Shown here: piece by piece, positions 1-5,712 of the stretch
How positions within the stretch are numbered: position 1 is the first letter of the stretch
Layout: each line of letters opens with the position of its first letter
DNA from: Clostridiales bacterium
GTDB taxonomy: Bacteria; Bacillota; Clostridia; Lachnospirales; Lachnospiraceae
Length of the DNA: 9,799 nucleotides
NCBI GenBank assembly: GCA_019420405.1
Contig: JAHZHF010000097.1
Span: forward strand, 1 to 9,799
Direction: 5' to 3'
Translations under genes and position numbers: made by a program
Notes under the pieces: model-generated
Told to the model about the DNA's origin: nothing
The model's input: only the letters and a program-made list of their open reading frames with translations
Database searches by the model: none

Positions 1-7
1 AGAAAAT

Positions 8-219
8 TTCTGCGGGGATGGAGGATGGCGAGGGGCGCCTTCGGAAGGGGATTAGTGAAACTTAAAGTACCGGATACGGATGTTAGGGCAGACGGGGCGC
101 TTGTCTGAGCGTCAGCGAGTTAAGCCCCGGCTGTCTTTGTCTTTAATCCGTATCCGGTACTTTGTAGTTTCCCTTATTCCCTAGAGCGAAGCCCTGAGCC
201 GTCCTCCATCCCCGCAGAA
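8..219. repeat. Large nested imperfect palindrome (hairpin element 1)
   Basis: This gene-free stretch folds back on itself over about 212 bp. The outer arms are an exact 18-bp inverted repeat (TTCTGCGGGGATGGAGGA at 8-25 against 202-219). An inner exact 18-bp pair lies at 64-81 and 146-163 (AAAGTACCGGATACGGAT and its complement). Near the centre a GGGGC...GCCCC pair encloses a 21-nt centre at 101-121 that begins TTGTCTGAGC. That centre recurs with one change at 9713-9733. The parts between the exact arms are weakly complementary. No open reading frame of note lies here. It sits downstream of the HAD gene and could help end its transcript, but no clean U-tract terminator is visible. I do not recognise the family; a REP/BIME- or MITE-like intergenic repeat is the likeliest class. 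Confidence 0.8.
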
Positions 220-285
220 TACGTCTTGAGAATCGCCCCTGTTTTCGGATGTTTTCCAAAAGGACGTTATTGAACTTTATAGCTG
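204..285 (+). repeat. 82-bp repeat copy, inverted relative to 9348-9429
   Basis: By eye, 204-285 on the plus strand aligns with the reverse complement of 9348-9429 over its whole length at roughly three quarters identity. Conserved blocks include CTCCATCCC, GCAGAATA, CTGTTTTCGGA, TGAACT and ATAGCTG. It abuts hairpin element 1 and overlaps the end of the HAD gene, so the last few codons and the stop of that gene lie inside the repeat. The equal length of both copies and the block pattern argue against chance. Confidence 0.65.
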
Positions 286-992
286 CTAAGCTCCTGCACA
301 ATCGGGATCACATCTCTCAGCGTCTCCGCTTTCCTGTCCCACAGCCCATCTTCCTCCGGCGGAGTCGGCGAGAGATCCGGCACGACCACTGCCGTACATC
401 CTGCCGCTTTTGCCGCTCTTAATCCGTTCTCGCTGTCTTCGAGAACCATACATTCCTCTGCCGGCAGTCCCAATTTTGCTGCAGCTTTCAGAAACACATC
501 CGGGGCCGGCTTCGACGGTCCCGCCTCCACACCGCAGACAGACGCCTGAAAATACTGCTCTACACCTGCCAGCCGCAGATACCATCCTGCTTTCTCCCGT
601 TCTGTCGATGTGGCAAGAGCCGCCGGGATTTCTTTGTCTTTCAGGTATTCCAATAGCTCTGTGAGGCCCGGTTTCACAGGTACGCCCTTCTCCCGGATCC
701 AGGAATCCGAATATTCAATCCTTATCTTCTGGGCAGCGTCAAAAAGCTCCGGACGCCCGGTCATCTCTCCAAAACGGGCTCTTCTCTCCCTGTTTCCAAG
801 CCCCCTTAAAGACGCAACCATCTCATCCGTGATTCTGATCCCCAGCTCTTCTCCCGCCTTTTTCCAGCCTTTTAGTCCAATTGCCTCCGTATCAAACATC
901 AAACCGTCCATATCAAAAAGAATTCCCCGTATCATCTCTCCTAAGTCTCCCTTCTGTTTCTTCCGTTCTTCTGACGCTTCCGCCTCTTTCAT
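267..992 (-). CDS. HAD-superfamily hydrolase, beta-phosphoglucomutase-like (subfamily IA)
   Basis: This is a cytoplasmic HAD phosphatase or phosphomutase of the beta-phosphoglucomutase/phosphatase group. Numbering is for the 241-residue form started at 992. Motif I is FDMDG with nucleophile Asp27 and acid/base Asp29. Motif II is the ATST block near 127-130. Motif III is Lys161 in GPSKPAPDVF. Motif IV is VLEDSENG with Glu185-Asp186. The helical cap follows motif I. All catalytic residues are present, but the substrate cannot be read from sequence; small sugar phosphates are typical. Start choice: ATG at 992 has an ideal AAAGGAG six bases upstream. The family normally begins at the ATG at 935 (MIRGILFDMDG, 222 residues), which has AGGAG only two bases away. 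A third ATG at 1040 lies one base past the stop of the upstream gene. It forms an operon with the ArAE-family gene just upstream. Confidence 0.88.
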   Translation of the reverse strand: MKEAEASEERKKQKGDLGEMIRGILFDMDGLMFDTEAIGLKGWKKAGEELGIRITDEMVASLRGLGNRERRARFGEMTGRPELFDAAQKIRIEYSDSWIREKGVPVKPGLTELLEYLKDKEIPAALATSTEREKAGWYLRLAGVEQYFQASVCGVEAGPSKPAPDVFLKAAAKLGLPAEECMVLEDSENGLRAAKAAGCTAVVVPDLSPTPPEEDGLWDRKAETLRDVIPIVQELSSYKVQ

Positions 993-998
993 GCTCCG

Positions 999-1005
999 CT
1001 CCTTT
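999..1005 (-). promoter_or_regulatory. Ribosome binding site AAAGGAG deciding the HAD gene start
   Basis: AAAGGAG lies six bases before the ATG at 990-992, the best-placed Shine-Dalgarno of the three candidate starts. It favours a HAD protein with a 19-residue charged N-terminal extension before the conserved MIRGILFDMDG. Confidence 0.55.
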
Positions 1006-1041
1006 GATGCTCCGCTCTTCTGTCTTTTTTGATACCTCATT

Positions 1042-2052
1042 TCATTTTTCCCAGTAGAGTTTCTTCCTTGTCTCATCCAGACCGTTAACAAACCGTCTCT
1101 TCACAAGGAGAAACTCCTCCAGATCCATCAGAATATGATAAAGCACAGCGCGGCTCTCAAACTCCTCCCTCGTCTCCGGAAGAGGCTCGTTCTTCATGTC
1201 AGCAAAGATCTGCCCTAACCGCCTGATCTGCTTTTCAGGGGAATTCAGCTCGATCACATAATCCGTCAGATAGAGCATGAAATTCGCCACGACCTTTGCC
1301 TGCGCAGGCATACGCCGGATCTTGCGCATCTCATTATGCAGGTTGTGGAGGATATTGAGCTGTCTTGCCCGCATCTCAAAATAGTCAATGTAATACCCGG
1401 GATGTGAGTGGAATGTATTATCCTGATATTCATATGCATCCCGGATAAACGCTTCCAGATCCGCCTCCAGCTCATGGATCCTCTCCCAGACGTTGATCTG
1501 CATCCGCTTTCCAGACATATACGCCGCCAGTTCAGCCATAATGAGCTGCAGCCGCTTCTCCGTTTCCCGCTGATTCCGGATCAGATTTTTCTTCTGCGTC
1601 CCGTAGTCGTAGAACAGATTCAGGATCAGCGCCGCCGTGATCCCGATACAGACGAGAAGAAATTCGTTCCAGATAAATGCATAGCTGAAATCCCCCGACT
1701 GAAGGAAATGAGTACCGATTACCGCATTTACAGACACGGTTGCATACATGCCGACAACACGGCAGAACCCGACAAGAAAGAAAATATAGATCCCGTATGC
1801 AATCCACTCGCTCTCCATCATCCCGATCGTCGCGGCCGCTAAAGCCACCGCGATTCCGAAAGTAAAAATCCTGTACAGCGACAGCTTCACCGTCTCCCAC
1901 TTCGTCGTCACAAGCGTAAGCAGTGCAATACTTCCCGCCGACGCCCCATACTGCAGCCCCATTGATTCGGCTACATAAATCGCCGCACTGCTTCCAACGG
2001 CGATCTTCGTCGTCTGGAGCAGGAGCTTTCTCCATTCATTTCGCTTTTCCAT
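1042..2052 (-). CDS. Aromatic acid exporter family (ArAE/DUF939) membrane protein
   Basis: The 336-residue product has the layout of Firmicute ArAE_1/DUF939 proteins (the YqjA type of Bacillus). An N-terminal half with about four to five membrane helices (roughly residues 17-155) begins with a conserved-looking segment, KIAVGSSAAIYVAESMGLQY. After a basic boundary (YGTQKKNLIRNQRETEKR) comes a soluble, mostly helical C-terminal domain (about 165-336). The name comes from distant relation to FUSC/AaeB-type efflux proteins; transport by this branch is little tested and the substrate is unknown. The start at 2052 is preceded by GGAGAGG. The stop at 1042-1044 is one base from an ATG of the HAD gene, so the two genes are probably cotranscribed, with a promoter at about 2123-2151. 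Confidence 0.85.
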   Translation of the reverse strand: MEKRNEWRKLLLQTTKIAVGSSAAIYVAESMGLQYGASAGSIALLTLVTTKWETVKLSLYRIFTFGIAVALAAATIGMMESEWIAYGIYIFFLVGFCRVVGMYATVSVNAVIGTHFLQSGDFSYAFIWNEFLLVCIGITAALILNLFYDYGTQKKNLIRNQRETEKRLQLIMAELAAYMSGKRMQINVWERIHELEADLEAFIRDAYEYQDNTFHSHPGYYIDYFEMRARQLNILHNLHNEMRKIRRMPAQAKVVANFMLYLTDYVIELNSPEKQIRRLGQIFADMKNEPLPETREEFESRAVLYHILMDLEEFLLVKRRFVNGLDETRKKLYWEK

Positions 2053-2122
2053 AACCTCTCCGTCTCAATCATTTTTATTTTACAGTTCCTTCTCCAGTAC
2101 AACACGCTGTTTCTATTAGTAT

Positions 2123-2151
2123 AATATACAGAGAGCCGCAGGAAAAGTCAT
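2123..2151 (-). promoter_or_regulatory. Candidate sigma-A promoter of the ArAE-HAD operon
   Basis: On the minus strand a -35-like ATGACT (2146-2151) is separated by 17 bp from TATATT (2123-2128), about 70 bp before the ArAE start codon. The -35 matches the consensus only moderately, at four of six bases. The -35 lies within an imperfect inverted repeat (2134-2174). Confidence 0.45.
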
Positions 2152-2174
2152 GGCAGAAACTTTTTCCCGCGGCT
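2134..2174. repeat. Imperfect inverted repeat over the ArAE promoter -35
   Basis: AGCCGCAGGAAAAG (2134-2147) pairs with CTTTTTCCCGCGGCT (2160-2174), with one mismatch and a one-base bulge around a 12-base loop. In the minus direction it is not followed by a U-run, so it is a poor terminator. It could be an operator for the ArAE-HAD promoter or a remnant of the end of the upstream tartrate operon. Confidence 0.45.
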
Positions 2175-2207
2175 TCTGGGCATTTATTTTGGTTTATTTC
2201 AATTAAT

Positions 2208-2284
2208 CCGGCCGTCTCCGGCCTGTTTCCGCTTAAAGCGGCGGCTGCGGAGAGTTCCGCTGCCCGTCAGATAAAGCGCTTTAT
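2208..2284 (-). other. Cluster of short hairpins after the ttdB remnant
   Basis: Four compact dyads follow the ttdB stop in the direction of transcription. They are a perfect 14-bp palindrome ATAAAGCGCTTTAT (2271-2284) that includes the stop codon, a GGCTGCGGA/TCCGCTGCC stem with one mismatch (2243-2264), CCGCT/AGCGG (2229-2241) and GGCCG/CGGCC (2210-2223). None has a classic U-tract, so this is at best a complex or Rho-assisted transcription end for the old tartrate operon. Confidence 0.4.
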
Positions 2285-2391
2285 TTGATAAAACTTACAT
2301 GTTTGCAGATCTCTTCGACAGCTTTATCCTTCTTTTCGTTAAAGATGACTTTATTCTCTTCAAACAGGTTTCTCCCGTGAGTATCAATTGA
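2281..2391 (-). pseudogene. ttdB: 3' remnant of L(+)-tartrate dehydratase beta subunit
   Basis: Read from 2391 to the TAA at 2281-2283, this gives 36 residues with the C-terminal signature of TtdB, the beta subunit of the iron-sulfur L(+)-tartrate dehydratase/class I fumarase family. It opens with SIDTHG, then NLF-EN, then VEEIC, and ends in HVSFIK. From memory, the E. coli TtdB tail has the same order: SIDTHG, N-L--EN, VEEICEHV, YIK. Intact TtdB is about 200 residues, so over four fifths is missing, including the catalytic part. There is no start codon or ribosome binding site. The fragment is one base out of frame with the permease that runs into it; the permease stop (2384-2386) lies inside the remnant. 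This is best explained by a deletion between the permease gene and the end of ttdB. Confidence 0.85.
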
Positions 2392-3202
2392 TCGCCTGCT
2401 TTTCTGAAATCACCCCTGTCAGAATAAGCAGGATCGCTCCGATACATCCCGATATGGAAAGGCTGATTCCGATCTGCTCCTCAAAGATCATCGCCAGCAC
2501 GGTCAGAACAAGGATAATCAGGGCGAGGTACTGTTTCCACGCCGGTACGCTGCTGTAGTCCACCTCTTCGTCAAATGTTGTATCTGTTTTTACACTGGGC
2601 TTATCCGGAAGGAGTTTATATCCGACCGTAGCGAAGAAAATAATGCCCGCGATCAGCATCGGAAGTCCTACTTTTCCGTAGTCAAAGAATGAAAAGCTCA
2701 GGCCCATCTCCTGCAGCGCCGACTGGGCGATCAGATTGCCCGGGGCTCCAAGCAGTGAAAGATTCCCTCCCATGGCTGCGGCAAATACAAGCGGCATCAA
2801 AAGTTTTGAACGGGAAAATCCTGATTTTGACGCAATACCGATTACAACCGGGATCAGCACTGCTGCAGTTCCGGTGTTTGACAGGAAGCCCGACATCGTC
2901 CCTACTACGACCATAATCGTAACGATCAGCTGACGCTCCGTTTTAGCAAACTTTGTTACAATTCCTCCGAGCCTGTTCGCCATGCCGGTTTCGAACAGTG
3001 CTCCGCCGACAATGAACATCGCCACAAAAAGGATCACATTTGTGTCGATAAATCCCTCGAAAGCCTCACCGACCGTGAGCACTCCCGTCACCACCAGCGC
3101 GATACAGACAATCATGGAAGTGAGCGCAAGGGGGATCTTCTCCAGCACAAACATAACAACCGCGAACGCCAGCAGGATCAGTGTGATAATCATTGGATCC
3201 AT
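2384..3202 (-). CDS. DASS/SLC13-family dicarboxylate permease, C-terminally truncated
   Basis: The 272-residue product is the N-terminal part of a sodium- or anion-coupled carboxylate transporter of the DASS (SLC13) family, whose members usually have 420-480 residues. Seven or so hydrophobic segments are visible. The first SNT signature is at residues 108-110 (GFLSNTGTAA) and the glycine-rich GGNLSLLGAPGNLI lies at 145-158. A polar loop at 199-222 is followed by more membrane segments, and the sequence stops abruptly after SEKQAIN. The second inverted-repeat half with its own SNT loop, needed for the substrate and sodium sites in characterised DASS proteins, is absent, so it is probably non-functional. 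The start is well supported by AAGGAGG eight bases upstream. The fused ttdB tail suggests it once carried tartrate or a related dicarboxylate; E. coli TtdT belongs to this family. Confidence 0.85.
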   Translation of the reverse strand: MDPMIITLILLAFAVVMFVLEKIPLALTSMIVCIALVVTGVLTVGEAFEGFIDTNVILFVAMFIVGGALFETGMANRLGGIVTKFAKTERQLIVTIMVVVGTMSGFLSNTGTAAVLIPVVIGIASKSGFSRSKLLMPLVFAAAMGGNLSLLGAPGNLIAQSALQEMGLSFSFFDYGKVGLPMLIAGIIFFATVGYKLLPDKPSVKTDTTFDEEVDYSSVPAWKQYLALIILVLTVLAMIFEEQIGISLSISGCIGAILLILTGVISEKQAIN

Positions 3203-3218
3203 TTCTCATTCCTCCTTA

Positions 3219-3246
3219 TCATTGATATATGATATTGTATCCATTT
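3219..3246 (-). promoter_or_regulatory. Candidate GntR operator, copy B (permease promoter)
   Basis: This 28-bp sequence matches 4659-4686 at 25 of 28 positions (shared blocks on the plus strand: TCATTGATA and ATATTGTATCCATTT). It lies between the permease -10 and its ribosome binding site. The imperfect dyad TTGTATCCA resembles the spaced TG...CA-type sites bound by FCD-class GntR regulators. Occurrence at both promoters of the regulator-permease locus suggests joint control by the adjacent GntR pair; this is inferred. Confidence 0.6.
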
Positions 3247-3255
3247 GCTGATCTT

Positions 3256-3284
3256 AGAATAGTCCTCTTTTCTGTCTGCGTCAA
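3256..3284 (-). promoter_or_regulatory. Candidate permease promoter
   Basis: TTGACG (3279-3284), a 17-bp spacer and TATTCT (3256-3261) on the minus strand give a plausible sigma-A promoter. It is placed between the GntR terminator and the permease. The -10 is weak, at four of six bases, as for a regulated promoter, and the candidate operator begins 10 bp downstream. A second possible -10, TACAAT, lies inside the operator. Confidence 0.5.
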
Positions 3285-3313
3285 CTGTTTTTTTATATTT
3301 CGCTCTTTCTGAC

Positions 3314-3359
3314 AAAAAGCAGGCAGGAAATTTATGCAATAAGCACAAATTTCCTGCCT
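3314..3359 (-). terminator. Rho-independent terminator after the GntR operon
   Basis: A perfect 13-bp inverted repeat (AGGCAGGAAATTT at 3321-3333 with its complement at 3347-3359) has a 13-base loop. In the minus direction it is followed within two bases by TTTTT (3314-3318). It starts about 14 bp past the regulator stop codon and separates the regulator operon from the permease promoter. Confidence 0.85.
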
Positions 3360-3372
3360 AAGTTCATTCCTC

Positions 3373-4020
3373 TCATCTTCCAAACCGTGTCAGTATATTC
3401 TCCATACTGCGGATAATGTGATCGTACATTCTCTTTCTGGACTCCTGTATATCATGCCTTCTCAGCGCTTCCAGTATCTGCTCATGCTCTGCGGTAGAGA
3501 TTTTTGCATAATCCTCTTCCGTCACCTTATGTCCCATAGACAATCCGTTCCAGAGCGAAGACAACAGCGTTTTCATCTTTTCATTATCTCCGGCGATCCA
3601 GATAGACATGTGAAACGCCTGATTACCGCTGCTGTACTTGACATAATCATGTTCCTCAATCGCCTCCACCGACATCTGATAAGCGTATTCAATTTCCGTG
3701 AGATCTGTCCCCTCTCTTGCTGCTCTGGCCGCCATCTCACTTTCCAGAAGCGCCCTTGTCTCATAATGATCCCGTATCGTCTTTTCATTTACTCCCAGTA
3801 CGATCGCCCCTTTATTCGGACGCAGCCGGATCAGCCCATCGGAAGCAAGAATCTGAAATGCCTCTCTCACAGGCATGCTGGACACTCCCAGCGCTGCGGC
3901 TGTTCCCTCCAGAGTCAGCTCTTCTCCTTCTTGCAGCTCTCGTTTCAGAATCGCCTCTCTCAGCGCTGAGGCCACCTGTTCTCTCGCCGGAAGGAGCTGG
4001 ATTTTTCTCATTGATATCAT
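3373..4020 (-). CDS. GntR-family transcriptional regulator, FCD (VanR/FadR) class, metal-site intact
   Basis: This is a 215-residue DNA-binding regulator. The N-terminal winged helix-turn-helix (about 5-72) shows the GntR pattern: AREQVASALREAIL, then LTLEGTAAALGVSSMPVREAFQIL and the wing GLIRLRPNKGAIV. The C-terminal all-helical FCD domain (about 77-212) keeps the histidines that bind metal in this class: His137 (FHMSI), His179 (AEHEQIL) and His201 (YDHII). FCD domains usually sense small carboxylates or sugar acids, which fits the neighbouring permease/ttdB remnant. The start is ATG 4020, which overlaps the upstream regulator's stop as ATGA and has AGGAGG eight bases before it. An in-frame GTG at 4029 overlaps the ribosome binding site and is unlikely. 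It is the second gene of a two-regulator operon with a terminator just downstream. Confidence 0.92.
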   Translation of the reverse strand: MISMRKIQLLPAREQVASALREAILKRELQEGEELTLEGTAAALGVSSMPVREAFQILASDGLIRLRPNKGAIVLGVNEKTIRDHYETRALLESEMAARAAREGTDLTEIEYAYQMSVEAIEEHDYVKYSSGNQAFHMSIWIAGDNEKMKTLLSSLWNGLSMGHKVTEEDYAKISTAEHEQILEALRRHDIQESRKRMYDHIIRSMENILTRFGR

Positions 4021-4643
4021 CTGTTCCACCTCCTGGCAAACTCGTCTGCATACATCTGGTAATACTCTTTCATCTGCCTTCTGACCGCGGCTTCATCATG
4101 CCCCTGTGCAGCCTTAACCACATTTTCGAGCATTCCAAGCGCCCGGTCTTTTTCTCCGAAATTTTCCATCGCATAGGCCGCATATCCGTCTACAGCCCGT
4201 TTTTCCAGCTGCTCCAGATAGACATTTCCCGGCAGCTTCAGAACCAGCTCGTGAAATGCTTTCTCCATCCGTATCTTTTCTTCCGGATCCTCCGTATCTT
4301 TCAGCTTGTCTGTCAGGCGCTGAATCTCTTCCAGCCCCGCTCCTCTCTCTGCTCCAATGATCAGATACTCCGCTTCCATAACCGCAATTACCCGGAAGAT
4401 ATCATGAAGCTGTTCCGTATCCGGCACAACTGCCTGAATATGACGATTCGGAAGACGCACAGCGAATCCTTCCTGCACCAGCGTCTGAAGCGCTTCGCGC
4501 ACCGGCATGCGCGATACCCCAAGCATCTGGGCCAGGGTTTCCTGCGCCAGCTCTTCCTCCGGTTCAATGTTCCCTGACAAGATCTCATTCCGGATGGCCT
4601 GAGCAATATAATCCTTAGTCTGTATATTTTTCAATGTCTGCAT
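4017..4643 (-). CDS. GntR-family transcriptional regulator, FCD class, lacking two metal-site histidines
   Basis: This is a 208-residue paralogue of the downstream regulator. The winged helix-turn-helix (about 9-75) shows IAQAIRNEILSG, ETLAQMLGVSRMPVREALQTLV and a wing at GFAVRLPNRHIQAVV. The FCD domain covers about 78-205. Only the first metal-site histidine, His131 (FHELV), is kept. The positions matching His179 and His201 of its neighbour read as Leu (GMLENVV) and Tyr (KEYYQMY), so metal binding is probably lost or changed. The start is ATG 4643, five bases after GAGGA; the in-frame ATG at 4655 overlaps that site and lacks a good one of its own. The stop overlaps the next start (ATGA), implying translational coupling and matched amounts of both regulators. 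The promoter carries a candidate operator shared with the permease. Confidence 0.9.
   Translation of the reverse strand: MQTLKNIQTKDYIAQAIRNEILSGNIEPEEELAQETLAQMLGVSRMPVREALQTLVQEGFAVRLPNRHIQAVVPDTEQLHDIFRVIAVMEAEYLIIGAERGAGLEEIQRLTDKLKDTEDPEEKIRMEKAFHELVLKLPGNVYLEQLEKRAVDGYAAYAMENFGEKDRALGMLENVVKAAQGHDEAAVRRQMKEYYQMYADEFARRWNR
4029..4034 (-). promoter_or_regulatory. Ribosome binding site AGGAGG of the second GntR gene
   Basis: AGGAGG lies eight bases before the ATG at 4018-4020, inside the end of the upstream regulator gene. It fixes the start at 4020 and rules against the GTG at 4027-4029, whose last-read base it overlaps. Confidence 0.8.
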
Positions 4644-4658
4644 CTTTTTCCTCATTCT

Positions 4659-4686
4659 TCATTGATAATTAATATTGTATCCATTT
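4659..4686 (-). promoter_or_regulatory. Candidate GntR operator, copy A (regulator promoter)
   Basis: This is the partner of 3219-3246, identical at 25 of 28 positions; the differences are at 4668, 4669 and 4671. Here it covers the -10 of the regulator promoter, so a bound regulator would block RNA polymerase. That predicts autorepression, with the permease promoter controlled by the same site. Confidence 0.6.
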
Positions 4687-4702
4687 TTCAAGCATCCGTC
4701 AA
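4674..4702 (-). promoter_or_regulatory. Promoter of the GntR regulator operon
   Basis: TTGACG (4697-4702), an exact 17-bp spacer and TACAAT (4674-4679) on the minus strand match five of six bases in both boxes. It lies in the short gap after the YitT gene, with no terminator visible between, so some read-through from yitT is also possible. Confidence 0.65.
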
Positions 4703-4721
4703 TGAAGAAAACTGCGTACTT

Positions 4722-5597
4722 TTACTCTTGTTTAAAGCCCTCCCCAAATACTTCACTTGTTTCCGTAAACATCAAAAACGCCTGTTCATCAGTTTTCCGG
4801 ACCGCATTTTTCACAAGATACGCCTCTGACTTGGAGCAGGCACAGAGCAGGACGTCCCTCATAAGACCCGTGTACTCTCCTGTGGCTTTCATCGAAGTAA
4901 CTCCCCTTCCTGCGCACTCCCGGCTGGCGGCCGCTGTCTCTTTTCCCCTGGAGGTAATAATAATCGCCAGAGTCCCCGCGCCTGTCCCGTACAGAATTTT
5001 ATCTATTACAATTGTAGAAACACCGGTGGACGCTACCCCGTACAGGACAGAATCCACATCCCCGAATACCGGCCACCCCAGAAGGATCACAACAAGATCA
5101 ATAACCATCGTAATCACGCCGATTGACATATGCGGTTTTTTCTTCTTGACTGTAAGCGCCAGGAAATCAATTCCGCCTGAAGAGGAGCCGCGCATATAGA
5201 AGAGCGCCATACCTGCTCCCATGAAAACTCCCGAATACAGGGCGGCCATCAGTCTGTTCCCCGTATACATCGGGATAAAAGGAAACACAACATCCAGGAA
5301 AAAAGAAGAAATGACCATCGTTTTCGCGCTTTTCGCCAGCAGACTCCGCCCGACAGCTCTGTAGCTTATTATTACAAGGGGTATATTAAACAGAAGTGAG
5401 ACCGTCCCCACAGGAACTCCCATAAGATAGTTCAGGATCAGTGCGAGACCTGACACTCCTCCCGGTGCAAATCCCGCATTGCCTGCAAATGTATAAATAC
5501 CGGCGGCATAGAGAATGCTGCCGGCTATGTCATAGAGAATATCCCATAAGATCGTTTTGAAATCGTTCGAAGGTAAGATTGTTTTTCTTTCACTCAT
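4722..5597 (-). CDS. YitT family membrane protein (DUF161 plus DUF2179)
   Basis: The 291-residue product has five or six membrane segments at about residues 15-185 (the YitT_membrane/DUF161 region). It includes the typical FAPGGVSGLALIL near 45-57 and the RGSSSGGIDFLA block near 138-149. The C-terminal soluble DUF2179 domain (about 208-285) shows GRGVT, YTG and VLLCACS and ends near EVFGEGF. These proteins are widespread in Firmicutes; DUF2179 resembles small ligand-binding domains, but no molecular function is established. The start at 5597 fits the family N-terminus yet has only a weak GGGTG upstream. In-frame ATGs at 5627 and 5660 are no better and would code through the leader inverted repeat. 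It stands alone between the surface protein gene and the regulators; no functional link to the tartrate remnant is evident. Confidence 0.88.
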   Translation of the reverse strand: MSERKTILPSNDFKTILWDILYDIAGSILYAAGIYTFAGNAGFAPGGVSGLALILNYLMGVPVGTVSLLFNIPLVIISYRAVGRSLLAKSAKTMVISSFFLDVVFPFIPMYTGNRLMAALYSGVFMGAGMALFYMRGSSSGGIDFLALTVKKKKPHMSIGVITMVIDLVVILLGWPVFGDVDSVLYGVASTGVSTIVIDKILYGTGAGTLAIIITSRGKETAAASRECAGRGVTSMKATGEYTGLMRDVLLCACSKSEAYLVKNAVRKTDEQAFLMFTETSEVFGEGFKQE

Positions 5598-5629
5598 ATA
5601 CGCACACCCGGATCTATACTCAGTCATTC

Positions 5630-5659
5630 TGGCTGGTGTACTGATCGGTACACCAGCCA
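5630..5659. repeat. Perfect 12-bp inverted repeat in the yitT leader
   Basis: TGGCTGGTGTAC (5630-5641) and its exact complement (5648-5659) enclose a six-base loop, 32 bp upstream of the chosen yitT start and downstream of its candidate promoter. There is no U-tract on the minus strand, so it is not a standard terminator. An operator or a leader RNA hairpin is more likely. Confidence 0.7.
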
Positions 5660-5682
5660 TAGCATGTGCGCTCTGCGCCCGG

Positions 5683-5710
5683 AATATACATTTTCAAAGT
5701 AAAATGTCCG
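5683..5710 (-). promoter_or_regulatory. Candidate yitT promoter
   Basis: CGGACA (5705-5710), a 16-bp spacer and TATATT (5683-5688) lie just past the stop of the large surface-protein gene. The -35 is poor, at four of six bases, so this is tentative. Confidence 0.35.
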
Positions 5711-5712
5711 TT

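Noticed and set aside
1..300. CRISPR array or tRNA gene in the structured left end
   Set aside because: There are no regularly spaced direct repeats, and the fold is one nested palindrome rather than a cloverleaf with a TTCGA-type arm.
4027..4029. GTG start for the second GntR gene
   Set aside because: It overlaps the AGGAGG that serves the ATG at 4020; the ATGA overlap start is much better placed.
3717..4577. Plus-strand open frame of 286 codons across the two GntR genes
   Set aside because: Antisense to two well-supported regulators and rich in Leu, Pro, Ser and His without any motif.
5630..5659. Terminator for the surface-protein gene
   Set aside because: The stem is good but no U-tract follows on the minus strand.
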